Source: an uncultured Holophagaceae bacterium
GTDB taxonomy: Bacteria > Acidobacteriota > Holophagae > Holophagales > Holophagaceae
Reading direction: 5' to 3'
Assembly: GCA_903913215.1 (NCBI GenBank)
Contig: CAIWKE010000020.1
Coordinates: 31,496-95,495 of the forward strand
DNA: 64,000 nucleotides
In this document: positions 8,490-16,479 of the stretch, piece by piece
Position numbering within the stretch: the first letter of the stretch is position 1
Layout of the letters: every line of letters starts with the position of its first letter
Made by a program: the position numbers and the translations under genes
The notes under the pieces: model-generated
The model's database searches: none
The model's input: only the letters and a program-made list of their open reading frames with translations
Told to the model about the DNA's origin: nothing

Positions 8490-9941
8490 CTAGGCATTGG
8501 CCAGCCTATCGCTCAAGACTTCCTGAACAAGGGCCGGGTCCACCTTCCCACCCCCCGCCTTGAGCACCTGGCCCACCAGGAAGCCCCGGAGGCTGTCCTT
8601 GCCACCCTTGATCTGGGCCACAGGGCCCGGGTGGGCAGCCAGGACCTGGGCCACCAGGGCCTCGATGGCCCCGCGATCCCGTACCTGGGCAAGCCCCTTG
8701 GCGGCCACGATGGCGTCGGCGCTGCCCTCGCCGACCAGGAGAGCTGGGAAGACCTGATCTTTGGCGGCGCCAAAGGAAATGGTCCGGGCCTCCACTAGGG
8801 CCACCAGGCCCGCAAGGCTCTCTGGGCTCAAGGGAAAGGCCTCAATACCGATGCCCCGCTCGTTCAGGGTGCGGCTCACCTCGCCCAGCAGCCAGGCTGC
8901 GGCGCCCCGGGCGGTGCCGCTGAGGCGGGCCAGGGTCTCGAAGTAAGCAGCGAAGGCAGGACTCTGGGCCAGGGTGCGGGCCTCGTCCAGGCCCAGGCCG
9001 TGGACCTCCACCCACCGCTGGATCTGCCGCTCGGGCAGCTCTGGGAGGCTGGCACGTACGGCCTCGATCTCGGTTGACTCAATGCTGAGGGGGGGGAGAT
9101 CCGGCTCGGGGAAGTAGCGGTAGTCCATGGCCGCCTCCTTGGTGCGCTGGGCTCGGGTCTCCCCGGCCAGGGCATCCCAGCCCCGGGTCTCCATGAGCAC
9201 GGGCTGGCCCTGGCCCAGCAACCCCGCCTGCCGCTGGATTTCGTGGTCCAGGGCCTGGCGTACGAAGCGGAACGAGTTCAGGTTCTTCACCTCGACCCGA
9301 GTGCCAAAAGCCTCCCCGGAGCGACGCAAGCTCACGTTGGCATCACAGCGGAAGCTGCCGTCCTCCAGGTTGCCATCACAGATGCCCAGTGCCACCACCA
9401 GGCGGTGCAGGGTCTTGAGGTATTCCGAAGCCTCCAGGGCGCTGCGGAGGTCCGGCGCTCCCACGATCTCCAAGAGGGGCACGCCAGCCCGGTTCAGGTC
9501 CACGAGGCTCTGTCCTTCGGCCTCATGATGGCTCTTGCCCGCGTCCTCCTCTAGGTGGGCCCGCTCCAGGCGGATCCGTACGGGACCGGTGGCGCCACGG
9601 ACGGTGGGATCACCGGGAATATCCAAATCACCGCCTTCCACCAGGGCCACGGGCCCCTGGGTGATCTGGTAGCCCTTGGGCAGGTCCGGGTAGAAGTACT
9701 GCTTCCGGTAGAAGGTGCTGCGGGGCTGAATGCGGGCCTCCACAGCCAGACCCAGGGCCAGGGCCATGCGGACCGCCTCGGCGTTGAGGGCGGGCAGGGC
9801 GCCAGGTAGCCCCAGGCAGACCGGACAGGTCTGGCTGTTCGGAGGGGCCCCCACCCGGTTGGCGCAGGCGCAGAACATCTTGGACCGCGTACGCAGCTGG
9901 ACGTGGACCTCCAGACCGATGACCGCCTCATACCCGCTCAT
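8490..9941 (-). CDS. gatB: Asp-tRNA(Asn)/Glu-tRNA(Gln) amidotransferase subunit B
   Basis: GatB is the tRNA-binding and kinase subunit of the GatCAB amidotransferase, which converts misacylated Glu-tRNA(Gln) and/or Asp-tRNA(Asn). The 483 aa match family length. Motifs: EVHVQLRTRSKMFC at the N-terminus, two zinc-site Cys pairs (CACAN and CPVC), PDLPKGYQITQ, DGSFRCDANVS and YRYFPEPDLPP. The C-terminal tRNA-binding YqeY-like domain is present. gatA and gatC are not in the window, so the subunits are encoded at separate loci. Confidence 0.96.
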   Translation of the reverse strand: MSGYEAVIGLEVHVQLRTRSKMFCACANRVGAPPNSQTCPVCLGLPGALPALNAEAVRMALALGLAVEARIQPRSTFYRKQYFYPDLPKGYQITQGPVALVEGGDLDIPGDPTVRGATGPVRIRLERAHLEEDAGKSHHEAEGQSLVDLNRAGVPLLEIVGAPDLRSALEASEYLKTLHRLVVALGICDGNLEDGSFRCDANVSLRRSGEAFGTRVEVKNLNSFRFVRQALDHEIQRQAGLLGQGQPVLMETRGWDALAGETRAQRTKEAAMDYRYFPEPDLPPLSIESTEIEAVRASLPELPERQIQRWVEVHGLGLDEARTLAQSPAFAAYFETLARLSGTARGAAAWLLGEVSRTLNERGIGIEAFPLSPESLAGLVALVEARTISFGAAKDQVFPALLVGEGSADAIVAAKGLAQVRDRGAIEALVAQVLAAHPGPVAQIKGGKDSLRGFLVGQVLKAGGGKVDPALVQEVLSDRLANA

Positions 9942-9979
9942 GCCGCCCCCAAGAGCCAGTGTAGCCCGGAGGCCCGCGT

Positions 9980-10726
9980 CTACTGGATGGTGAAGCTGCT
10001 GGTGTCGCGCAGGCGCTGCTTCTCGCCGGCCCCGCTGCCGCTGGAGCTGAATTCTGACTTCACGCAGACCAGGCGGTCCCCAACCTTCTGGTAGGTGTAG
10101 GACTCCTCGCGCTCCTGGCTGAAGCTCGCGACCAGGAAGAAGCGGCCCTTCACACTGGCCTTGGTGCTGGTTGCCAGGGGCACCCCGGCCTCGTCGATCC
10201 AGATTTGGACCGTGCCTGTGAATTCCTTTACATATTTACGTGTCTGCTTGTTGAGCCCCCCAGTGGTCAGGTCGAAGCTGAGGAGCCGGGCGGGGCGGCC
10301 GTTCCAGGTCTCGGCCTTCTCGCCCTGGAAGTTGGCGTGCTCCAGCTCCCCCGCCACGGCCTCCGCAGCGTTGATGCGGTCCGCCACCAGGCGCGGCGTA
10401 AGGGCGTTGAGGCCCATTGTGGTGGGAGTCTTGGCATCCGGATCCTTGCGGGTGGCCCGGCCCTCCTGGCCGAATTTGCTGAGTAGGGCCCGATCCCACA
10501 TCACCCGGAGACCCAGGGGGCCATCCTCCACCCAGGCTGAGGCCTGACCCGAAAGCTCCACGGCCTCCTTGCCTTCACCATTCTTGTTCCATCGATTCAC
10601 AGTCAGGGTGCCCTTGAGGGGGGTGCTACCCGGGAGACGGGCGAGGGCGGCTTTCAGGTCAGCCACTCCGTCGGCCTGAAGCCCGGACACCAAGAGCAGA
10701 AAGAGGGCGGGCAACAGGGGACGCAT
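9980..10726 (-). CDS. secreted hypothetical protein, LolA-like fold possible
   Basis: A 248-aa protein with an N-terminal signal peptide (LLPALFLLLVSGLQADG) and no transmembrane segment after it. The body is beta-rich with alternating hydrophobic residues, an internal stretch resembling outer-membrane lipoprotein-sorting proteins (WIDEAGVPLATSTKASVKG), and a Ser/Gly-rich C-terminus. I infer a periplasmic protein. A LolA/LolB-like half-barrel is plausible but not proven. It lies between mnmE and gatB on the same strand. Confidence 0.6.
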   Translation of the reverse strand: MRPLLPALFLLLVSGLQADGVADLKAALARLPGSTPLKGTLTVNRWNKNGEGKEAVELSGQASAWVEDGPLGLRVMWDRALLSKFGQEGRATRKDPDAKTPTTMGLNALTPRLVADRINAAEAVAGELEHANFQGEKAETWNGRPARLLSFDLTTGGLNKQTRKYVKEFTGTVQIWIDEAGVPLATSTKASVKGRFFLVASFSQEREESYTYQKVGDRLVCVKSEFSSSGSGAGEKQRLRDTSSFTIQ

Positions 10727-10784
10727 GGTGGCTCCAATGGGCTACAAGGGCAGAGATGCTGGACCTCAAGCAAGGGTTCCAAGA

Positions 10785-12086
10785 TTACTTGCCCAGACAG
10801 AAGCCGCTGAACAGCGCGTCCAGGGCACTATCGGCGCGGTCGTTCCCTGTGAGCCGGGCCAGGAGACCCCAGGCCCCCTGCAGCAGTGAGGCCGGCAGTT
10901 CGGGGGGACAGCCAACCTGCAATTCTGTCAACAAATCCAGCTGTTTGACCAGGTCATCCAGCAGGCCCAACTGTCGCTCCGTGGCCAGGGCGCCCAGACA
11001 GGACTCGGGGGCCAGCCCACCCAATAGTCGCTCCTTCAGGGCCGTCTCCAGGGCATTCAGCTCCCCTTTCAAGGCACTGATGAGGGTTCCTTCAGGTTGT
11101 GCCTGATCGCCAAAGGTTCGGACCTCCAGGACCTTGGCTAGGAAGGGTGTCAGAACCTCCAGGATCATCACATCAGCGCTTCCATCCATTGCGGGAATCA
11201 GGTGCAGGATCAGGTCCGCAGCCGCCAGGAGGGGGGCCACCCGGGCCACACCCAGGCGCTCCACGGGTTCCGTGGCCTCCCGCAGTCCAGCCGTGTCAAA
11301 GAGGCGCAGGGGCAAGCCCCGCCACTCGCAGCGCACCTCCAGCACGTCCCGGGTGGTGCCGGGCAGCTCGGTGACGATCGCCCGGTCCTCGCCGGCCAAG
11401 GCGTTGAAGAGGGTGCTCTTCCCGGCGTTGGGCCGCCCCACCAGCACCAGGCGCAGGCCCTCGCGCAGGTGGTGGGCCGCCCGGGCACGGGATTGTTCCA
11501 CGTGGAACCGGGCACGGAGTGGGATCAGGCAGGTTGACAAATAGCCTATATTCAACAAAATGCCTTCTTCTTCGCCGTAATCCACCGCTGCTTCGGCCCG
11601 GGCCATCCAGGGTGCCAGAGCCTCCTGGGCCTCCTGGATCCAGGCGGGCTGGGCCCCGGCCCGGGCCTGGGCGAGGCGGACCTGGGTATCCGTTTCAGCT
11701 GCCACCAGGTCCCGCAAGGCCTCGGCCTCCAAGAGGCCCTGTTTGCCGTTGAGGAGGGCCCGCCGGGTGAATTCGCCCGGCTCCGCCAACCGGATGCCCA
11801 GGTGGCCCAGGTGATCCAAGAGGCGGCGCACCAGGAGGGGATTGCCGTGGACCTGCAGTTCCACCAGGTCTTCACCCGTGTAGCTGGCGGGGCCTGGGAA
11901 GTAGAGCACCAGGGCCTTTTCCCGGAAGCCATCCCAGCAAAGCTGGCGCAGGGAGGCCACCCGGGGTTGGGGCAGGCTCAGGAGTGGGGCCAGTTGGCGG
12001 CCTAGATCCGGCCCCGAAACGCGCAACACCGCCACTGCCGAGGGCAGCAGCGGTGTGGCGGGGGCGCAGATCGGATCCGGAAGCAC
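10785..12086 (-). CDS. mnmE: tRNA modification GTPase MnmE (TrmE)
   Basis: MnmE with MnmG installs the carboxymethylaminomethyl group on wobble uridine 34. Order: N-terminal tetrahydrofolate-binding domain (ICAPATPLLPSAVAVLRVSG; SYTGEDLVELQVHGNP), helical domain interrupted by the G domain (GRPNAGKST, DTAGLREA), and the C-terminal FSGFCLGK tail with the catalytic Cys. 433 aa, slightly shorter than usual. A parS-like palindrome lies inside the gene (11494-11509) and encodes FHVEQ in the helical domain. It sits in the conserved origin cluster rpmH-rnpA-yidC-khpB-mnmE; mnmG is not in the window. Confidence 0.95.
   Translation of the reverse strand: MLPDPICAPATPLLPSAVAVLRVSGPDLGRQLAPLLSLPQPRVASLRQLCWDGFREKALVLYFPGPASYTGEDLVELQVHGNPLLVRRLLDHLGHLGIRLAEPGEFTRRALLNGKQGLLEAEALRDLVAAETDTQVRLAQARAGAQPAWIQEAQEALAPWMARAEAAVDYGEEEGILLNIGYLSTCLIPLRARFHVEQSRARAAHHLREGLRLVLVGRPNAGKSTLFNALAGEDRAIVTELPGTTRDVLEVRCEWRGLPLRLFDTAGLREATEPVERLGVARVAPLLAAADLILHLIPAMDGSADVMILEVLTPFLAKVLEVRTFGDQAQPEGTLISALKGELNALETALKERLLGGLAPESCLGALATERQLGLLDDLVKQLDLLTELQVGCPPELPASLLQGAWGLLARLTGNDRADSALDALFSGFCLGK
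11494..11509. promoter_or_regulatory. parS: parS-like centromere site 2 (inside mnmE)
   Basis: TGTTCCACGTGGAACC matches the parS 16-mer at 15 of 16 positions with an intact 14-bp palindrome. It lies within the mnmE coding sequence, about 4.8 kb left of the putative origin. Intragenic parS sites near oriC are known in other bacteria. Confidence 0.85.
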
Positions 12087-12095
12087 CGGTTCAGT

Positions 12096-12560
12096 CTACT
12101 TGCGGAAGACCTTCACGGGCTTGAAGGTGCCGGTACCTTCGCTTTCGGTGCCCAGACCCGCCTCGCGGCTGACCACCAGATGCACCCAGCGACGCTCCCG
12201 GGCGCTGAGGGCGCCCAAGGTGTGGCTGCCCAGTTCCCGGGCCCTCTCGGCGGCATACTGGCCCATGGCCATGACCTCCTGCATGCGGAAGAGGCGAGCG
12301 CCCTTTACGTCCAGATAGGCCAGCTTCTGATCTTCGCGCTCACCCTGGGCCTCGTGGACCAGGAACTGGAGGGCATCCAGGGCCACACCCCGGTTGGCGC
12401 CCAGCAGGGCGGCGTCGGGACCGGAGACGGCCACACGGTTGGGGAAGGCCTCCTCATCCCCAGAGGGGGAGAAGCGGGCTTCTACGCTGAGGCCAAGGTG
12501 GGTGGCCCAGCGGGTCAAGAGCTCGGGGACGGATTCCAGACTGGCGCCGCTTTTCCGCAT
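12096..12560 (-). CDS. khpB: RNA-binding protein KhpB/Jag (KH-R3H)
   Basis: A 154-aa protein with a KH-like RNA-binding region (NRGVALDALQFLVHEA, LDVKGARLFRMQE) followed by an R3H domain (LSARERRWVHLVV, then TESEGTGTFKPVKVF, equivalent to the usual T-S-G-x-x-x-x-R-x-V end). It lacks the N-terminal Jag-N domain seen in longer homologues. It lies 9 nt downstream of yidC and 9 nt upstream of mnmE, the classical position. Confidence 0.88.
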   Translation of the reverse strand: MRKSGASLESVPELLTRWATHLGLSVEARFSPSGDEEAFPNRVAVSGPDAALLGANRGVALDALQFLVHEAQGEREDQKLAYLDVKGARLFRMQEVMAMGQYAAERARELGSHTLGALSARERRWVHLVVSREAGLGTESEGTGTFKPVKVFRK

Positions 12561-12569
12561 GGTGGGCTC

Positions 12570-14129
12570 CTACAGCGTGATGGGCTGGGGCTCGTAGGTC
12601 CGCATGATCCACCAGGTCTGTGCCAGGCCGATCATGTTGAACACGAAGTAGTAGATGGCCACGCCCGCGGGGCTGCCGGCGAACATGAAGGTCATCATGG
12701 CGGGCATCATGACCAGCATCATCTTGCGCTGGGCGGGGTCACCCATGGCCGGAGTCATGGCCTGCTGGGCGAACATCGAGGCGCCCATGAGCACCGGGAA
12801 GATGTAGTAGGGATCCTTCGCGGAGAGATCCACGATCCAGCCAAAGAAGGGGGCGTGGCGCAGCTCATAGACGTTGTTTAGCATGGACCAGAGAGCCAGG
12901 AAAATGGGCATCTGGAGCAGCATGGGGAGGCAACCACCCATGGGGTTGTGGCCATTCTTCTTGTAGAGGGCCATGAGCTCTTTCTGCATCTCGGCCTTCT
13001 TGGTCATGTCGCTGCCGAACTTCTCATACTTGGCCTGGATGGCCTTCTGGTGGGGTTCGAAGTCCTTCATGCGGAGCATGGAGATGGTCTGCTTGCCCGA
13101 CAGGTGCCACATGAAAGCCACGCGAATGATCAGCGTGAAGACCACGATGGACCAACCCCAGTTGCCCACCACGGCGTGGACCTTCTTGAGGATCCAGAAG
13201 AGCAGGTGGGAGACCGCGCCGAAGAAGCCGTAGTCGATGACGTCTGTGAAGGGCTTCTCGAAGGCAAGGAGGGGCTCGGCCTGCTTGGGTCCGAAGTAGA
13301 GGGAGGCCTCGGCCTGGCCGTTCTCGGGCAGGAGCTGGTAGCCAGCATTGTCCCGGGCCGCCGGGCGGGGCAGCTTCCAGAGGGCGGCGAAGTAGTGATT
13401 GCGCTGGTTCTTGGCGTCCTTTTCCAGGCCCGCGTCCATGCCCAGCCGCTCGGCCGAGGGGGGCAGCACCTTGCGCTTGGCGCCCATGAAGCTGAAGAAG
13501 GGGTCGCTCAGCATTTCGGACCACTTCACGGCGTCCACACCCTTGGTCGACAGCGTGAAGACACGATCCAGCCGCTTCACGGGCTCTTCGGTGGCGGGGT
13601 TCACTATGAGCTGCAGGGCAGCATTGCGGGGGGTCTTGACCTCCACCTTGAGCACATGACCCTTGGCAGGGACCGTGTAGGTGAGGCTTTCCCCAGCGGC
13701 ATTCTCGAAGATGACCCGGGTGTTGGGGCCATCGACCTCGTCCCGCGCCGTCTCAAAGCCAGCGCCATTCAGGGCGCCCAGGCCCGGGAAAGTGTCTGGA
13801 AAGAAGGGGGTTCCGTCGTGGCGCCACACAGCCTGCTTGATGGCGCCCGTGGCCACCTGCCAGGTGAGCACCAACTCGTCGGAGGAGAGGTTGTGGGTGA
13901 GGGCGGCGTCAGCGACCTTCACACCCTCGGCGCCGGCCATGGGCTTGGGCGCAGGGGTCAGGACCACAGGGGCCTGGGCCTTGGCCGTGGGGGCGGAGGC
14001 GGGGGTAGGTGCGCTCTGGACGACCTGGGTCTTGGGGGCGGGTTTCGCAAAGTGCGATGTCAGCCAAATCTGGCTGATCACCAGGACCGCGCTGCCGAGG
14101 ACGAAGTAGAGAGTGTTGCGATTGATCAT
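12570..14129 (-). CDS. yidC: membrane protein insertase YidC
   Basis: YidC inserts and folds inner-membrane proteins alone or with SecYEG. The 519 aa correspond to the Gram-negative form: TM1 (NTLYFVLGSAVLVISQIWL), an Ala/Pro-rich linker, a large periplasmic beta domain (about residues 70-300), then five membrane segments. The conserved hydrophilic-groove Arg is in VFTLIIRVAFMW. MLLQMPIFLALWSMLNN and the C-terminal helices (FPVLMGASMFAQQ; AIYYFVFNMIGLAQTWWIM) are typical. The start overlaps the rnpA stop by 4 nt. No yidD gene lies between rnpA and yidC. Confidence 0.97.
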   Translation of the reverse strand: MINRNTLYFVLGSAVLVISQIWLTSHFAKPAPKTQVVQSAPTPASAPTAKAQAPVVLTPAPKPMAGAEGVKVADAALTHNLSSDELVLTWQVATGAIKQAVWRHDGTPFFPDTFPGLGALNGAGFETARDEVDGPNTRVIFENAAGESLTYTVPAKGHVLKVEVKTPRNAALQLIVNPATEEPVKRLDRVFTLSTKGVDAVKWSEMLSDPFFSFMGAKRKVLPPSAERLGMDAGLEKDAKNQRNHYFAALWKLPRPAARDNAGYQLLPENGQAEASLYFGPKQAEPLLAFEKPFTDVIDYGFFGAVSHLLFWILKKVHAVVGNWGWSIVVFTLIIRVAFMWHLSGKQTISMLRMKDFEPHQKAIQAKYEKFGSDMTKKAEMQKELMALYKKNGHNPMGGCLPMLLQMPIFLALWSMLNNVYELRHAPFFGWIVDLSAKDPYYIFPVLMGASMFAQQAMTPAMGDPAQRKMMLVMMPAMMTFMFAGSPAGVAIYYFVFNMIGLAQTWWIMRTYEPQPITL

Positions 14130-14494
14130 GGGGTATCCAGGGCGGGGAGTCGGCGCAGGGCCAGCCGGAGCTGGTTTTCAATGTCCTGGTAACTGAGGTT
14201 GGCAAGGGGCGGGGTGCTGCGTCCAGGACGAACCCACACGATCCAGGGAAGGTCCAGCAGGGGTTCCACACTGGCCAGGAAGGCCATGCGGACCTGGCGG
14301 CGGAAGCGGTTGCGTAGGACCGCGCGGCCCGTCTTCCGGGGCGAGGTGACCAGCAGCAGGGGGCCGAGGCCTTCAGTGCGGCGCCAGGCACGGATGTCCA
14401 GCAACGACGTCTGCCCCAGCAAGGGCCGGGGCAGGGGGGCGGGAACCACGTGGTCCTTGTGGCGGACCGTGCGAAAGCGGCCCTTGAAGATCAC
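14126..14494 (-). CDS. rnpA: ribonuclease P protein component
   Basis: The protein subunit of RNase P, which trims 5' leaders of tRNA precursors with the RNA subunit. The family signature is visible as GRAVLRNRFRRQVRMAF (about residues 55-72). 122 aa from a GTG at 14494. The frame is open back to the rpmH stop and contains SRDRYPV just before the chosen start, so an upstream non-ATG start adding a few residues is possible. It lies 45 nt downstream of rpmH and overlaps yidC by 4 nt. Confidence 0.9.
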   Translation of the reverse strand: MIFKGRFRTVRHKDHVVPAPLPRPLLGQTSLLDIRAWRRTEGLGPLLLVTSPRKTGRAVLRNRFRRQVRMAFLASVEPLLDLPWIVWVRPGRSTPPLANLSYQDIENQLRLALRRLPALDTP

Positions 14495-14539
14495 GGGATA
14501 CCGATCACGGGACAGTACCCGGGCCGGGACAGTGGGGGC

Positions 14540-14674
14540 CTAGAGCGCCAGGACGTGGCGACCCTTGGCGCGGCGGCGCTTGAGCACCAGACGACCATTC
14601 TTGGTCTTCATCCGGCTCAGGAAACCGTGGGTCTTGGCACGGCGACGATTATTGGGCTGAAAGGTCCGCTTCAT
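14540..14674 (-). CDS. rpmH: 50S ribosomal protein L34
   Basis: A 44-aa highly basic protein beginning [18 protein letters not shown] and containing [19 protein letters not shown], diagnostic of L34. It is the first gene of the minus-strand rpmH-rnpA-yidC-khpB-mnmE cluster and diverges from dnaA. The RBS-like GGTGG lies about 4 nt upstream. Confidence 0.98.
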   Translation of the reverse strand: MKRTFQPNNRRRAKTHGFLSRMKTKNGRLVLKRRRAKGRHVLAL

Positions 14675-14720
14675 GATTCCACCTCAGGGGTCCCCTCCCT
14701 GGGAGGAGGACGAACCTTCA

Positions 14721-14749
14721 ACAATACCAGTGAGGTGCTATGGCCTCAA
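14721..14749 (-). promoter_or_regulatory. probable sigma-70 promoter of the rpmH cluster
   Basis: Reading the minus strand, TTGAGG (-35, complement of 14744-14749) and TATTGT (-10, complement of 14721-14726) are separated by 17 nt and lie about 47 nt before the rpmH start. Spacing is ideal; the match is by eye. Confidence 0.45.
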
Positions 14750-14888
14750 GGGTAATTCCACACTCCCATCACAGCGCCGGGGTGCTAGATTGAGAATCCC
14801 CCCCGCGAGCCTGGCGTGGCCGGCGTGTGCGCTGCACATTCCGTCGTCCCGGCGTGTCCGCAGTCCGCCCTCCACTGGTGAAAATCTC

Positions 14889-16265
14889 ATGCGCTCCGCA
14901 GATCCCGCCATCCTTTGGGACACCATTCGGCTGGGGCTATCCAAACAGCTCCCCGAGGCCAGCTTCAAGGAGTGGATCGCCCCCTGTGAGCCCCTGAAGA
15001 TGCAGGATGAAGCCCTGTGGATCCAGGTACCCAGCGCCGCCGCGAAGCTCTGGATCGAGCAGCAGCTGCCGGAGGAGTTCACGGATGCCCTGGCTCAGGG
15101 CAATCTGGCAGATCTGCGCCTCGAGTTTGTGGTGAGCGGCACGCCCACGGCGGCCCCCAAGCCAAGCCCCAGGCGCAGTGGCACCGGTCCTGCGGCCCCG
15201 GTCGAACCTGCCGTGTCCTTTCCACACTTATTCAATCGCTACACGCTGGATCGCTTCGTGGTGGGGCCCGGCAGCCAGCTGGCCTTCGCTGCGGCCAAAG
15301 CCGTGGTCGACAACTTCGGCAAAGCCGCCACGCCCCTCAATATGAACCCGCTGTTCATCTATGGCGGCGCGGGCCTGGGCAAGACGCACCTCATGGTGGG
15401 CATCGGCAAGGGCCTGCTGGCGCGGGATCCCAAGCTGCGGGTGGTCTACATCAAGGTCGACAACTTCTTCAACGAACTTACCGTCGCAATCCGGGCCAAG
15501 AACACTGAGCCCATGCGCAAGAAGTACCAGCAGAATGACGTTCTGCTCCTGGACGATGTCCAGACCCTGGGGAAGATGGAGCGGACCCAGGAAGAAATCT
15601 TTCACATCCTTGAACACCTGCTCCAACACGGGAAGCAGATCGTCATCACCTCTGACAAGCCCCCCCAGCGCCTGGAGGGCTGCCACGAGCGCCTCATCAC
15701 GCGGTTCAAATGGGGCCTCACCGCAGACATCCAGCCGCCGGACTTCGAGACCCGCATCGCCATCCTCAAGAAGAAGCTGGAAGAAGCGGATTTCCAGGGA
15801 GTGCCCGCCATTCCTGAGGACGTGCTGACTTTCATCGCCCACAAGGCCAAGGGCAGTGTCCGCGACCTGGAAGGATTCCTCACTCGAGTGATCTTCCAGG
15901 CCAGCCTCATCGGCGTCCCGCCCTCTCTGGAGGTGGCCCATGCCGCCTTCCAGGGCCAGAGCGGTGAAGAGCCCATGGCCCCAGTCTCCGCGGACCGCAT
16001 CTTCCGCATGACCGCAGAGACATTCAACGTGTCCCACAGCGACCTGCTCAAGAAGCGCTCCCGCCAGCAGGCCATCCTGGTGCCTCGTCAGGTGGCCATG
16101 TATTTGGCCAGGGAAATCGCCTCCCTGCCCTTCACGGACATCGGCCGTGCCTTCTCCATGCATCATTCGACCGTCATGAACGCCATCGACTCCGTGCGAG
16201 AGCGCATGAAGCGAGATCCGGAATTCCACAGGATGGTCCAAGCCCTCTTGAATAGCATTCATTGA
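14889..16265 (+). CDS. dnaA: chromosomal replication initiator DnaA
   Basis: DnaA binds 9-mer boxes at oriC and melts the duplex. 458 aa: domain I (ILWDTIRLGLSKQLPEASFKEW), a short Pro-rich linker, the AAA+ domain from about residue 115 with Walker A GGAGLGKTHL and Walker B VLLLDDVQ, and domain IV with HHSTVMNAI, the DNA-binding signature. ATG 14889 is chosen because domain I begins right after it; the frame upstream is open but lacks family similarity. A DnaA-box-like CTTTCCACA occurs inside the gene at 15218-15226. Confidence 0.98.
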   Translation: MRSADPAILWDTIRLGLSKQLPEASFKEWIAPCEPLKMQDEALWIQVPSAAAKLWIEQQLPEEFTDALAQGNLADLRLEFVVSGTPTAAPKPSPRRSGTGPAAPVEPAVSFPHLFNRYTLDRFVVGPGSQLAFAAAKAVVDNFGKAATPLNMNPLFIYGGAGLGKTHLMVGIGKGLLARDPKLRVVYIKVDNFFNELTVAIRAKNTEPMRKKYQQNDVLLLDDVQTLGKMERTQEEIFHILEHLLQHGKQIVITSDKPPQRLEGCHERLITRFKWGLTADIQPPDFETRIAILKKKLEEADFQGVPAIPEDVLTFIAHKAKGSVRDLEGFLTRVIFQASLIGVPPSLEVAHAAFQGQSGEEPMAPVSADRIFRMTAETFNVSHSDLLKKRSRQQAILVPRQVAMYLAREIASLPFTDIGRAFSMHHSTVMNAIDSVRERMKRDPEFHRMVQALLNSIH

Positions 16266-16479
16266 TTACAAACAGTTTGCTTTCTTTTCCACAGGGCGGT
16301 CGCCGATTGGGTCCACAAACCCCCTCCTGGCTCGCCTCCGAGGCCTTCCAGGGGCCCGCTTCCACCGGGTACCGGCGGCTTTCCACAGCCTGTCGCAGGC
16401 AGGGAAAGTCCGGTAGGATAGAGCTTTCACACGGCTTTCCACAGGTTGCCCCGCTCCTCAGCATCATCAAGGGTGATTC
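16266..16479. other. oriC: putative replication origin (oriC), dnaA-dnaN gap
   Basis: A 214-bp gap with three DnaA-box-like 9-mers on the plus strand: TTTTCCACA 16285-16293, CTTTCCACA 16379-16387 and CTTTCCACA 16435-16443, each one or two changes from TTATCCACA. A weaker GTCCACAAA lies near 16311. The first box follows a short AT-rich stretch (16262-16288) that could serve as the unwinding element. Gene orientation diverges around dnaA, as expected at an origin. Confidence 0.7.

Noticed and set aside
14441..14456. ACCACGTGGT palindrome in rnpA, considered as a parS site
   Set aside because: Only the CACGTG centre is shared; the flanking GTTC/GAAC of parS is missing.
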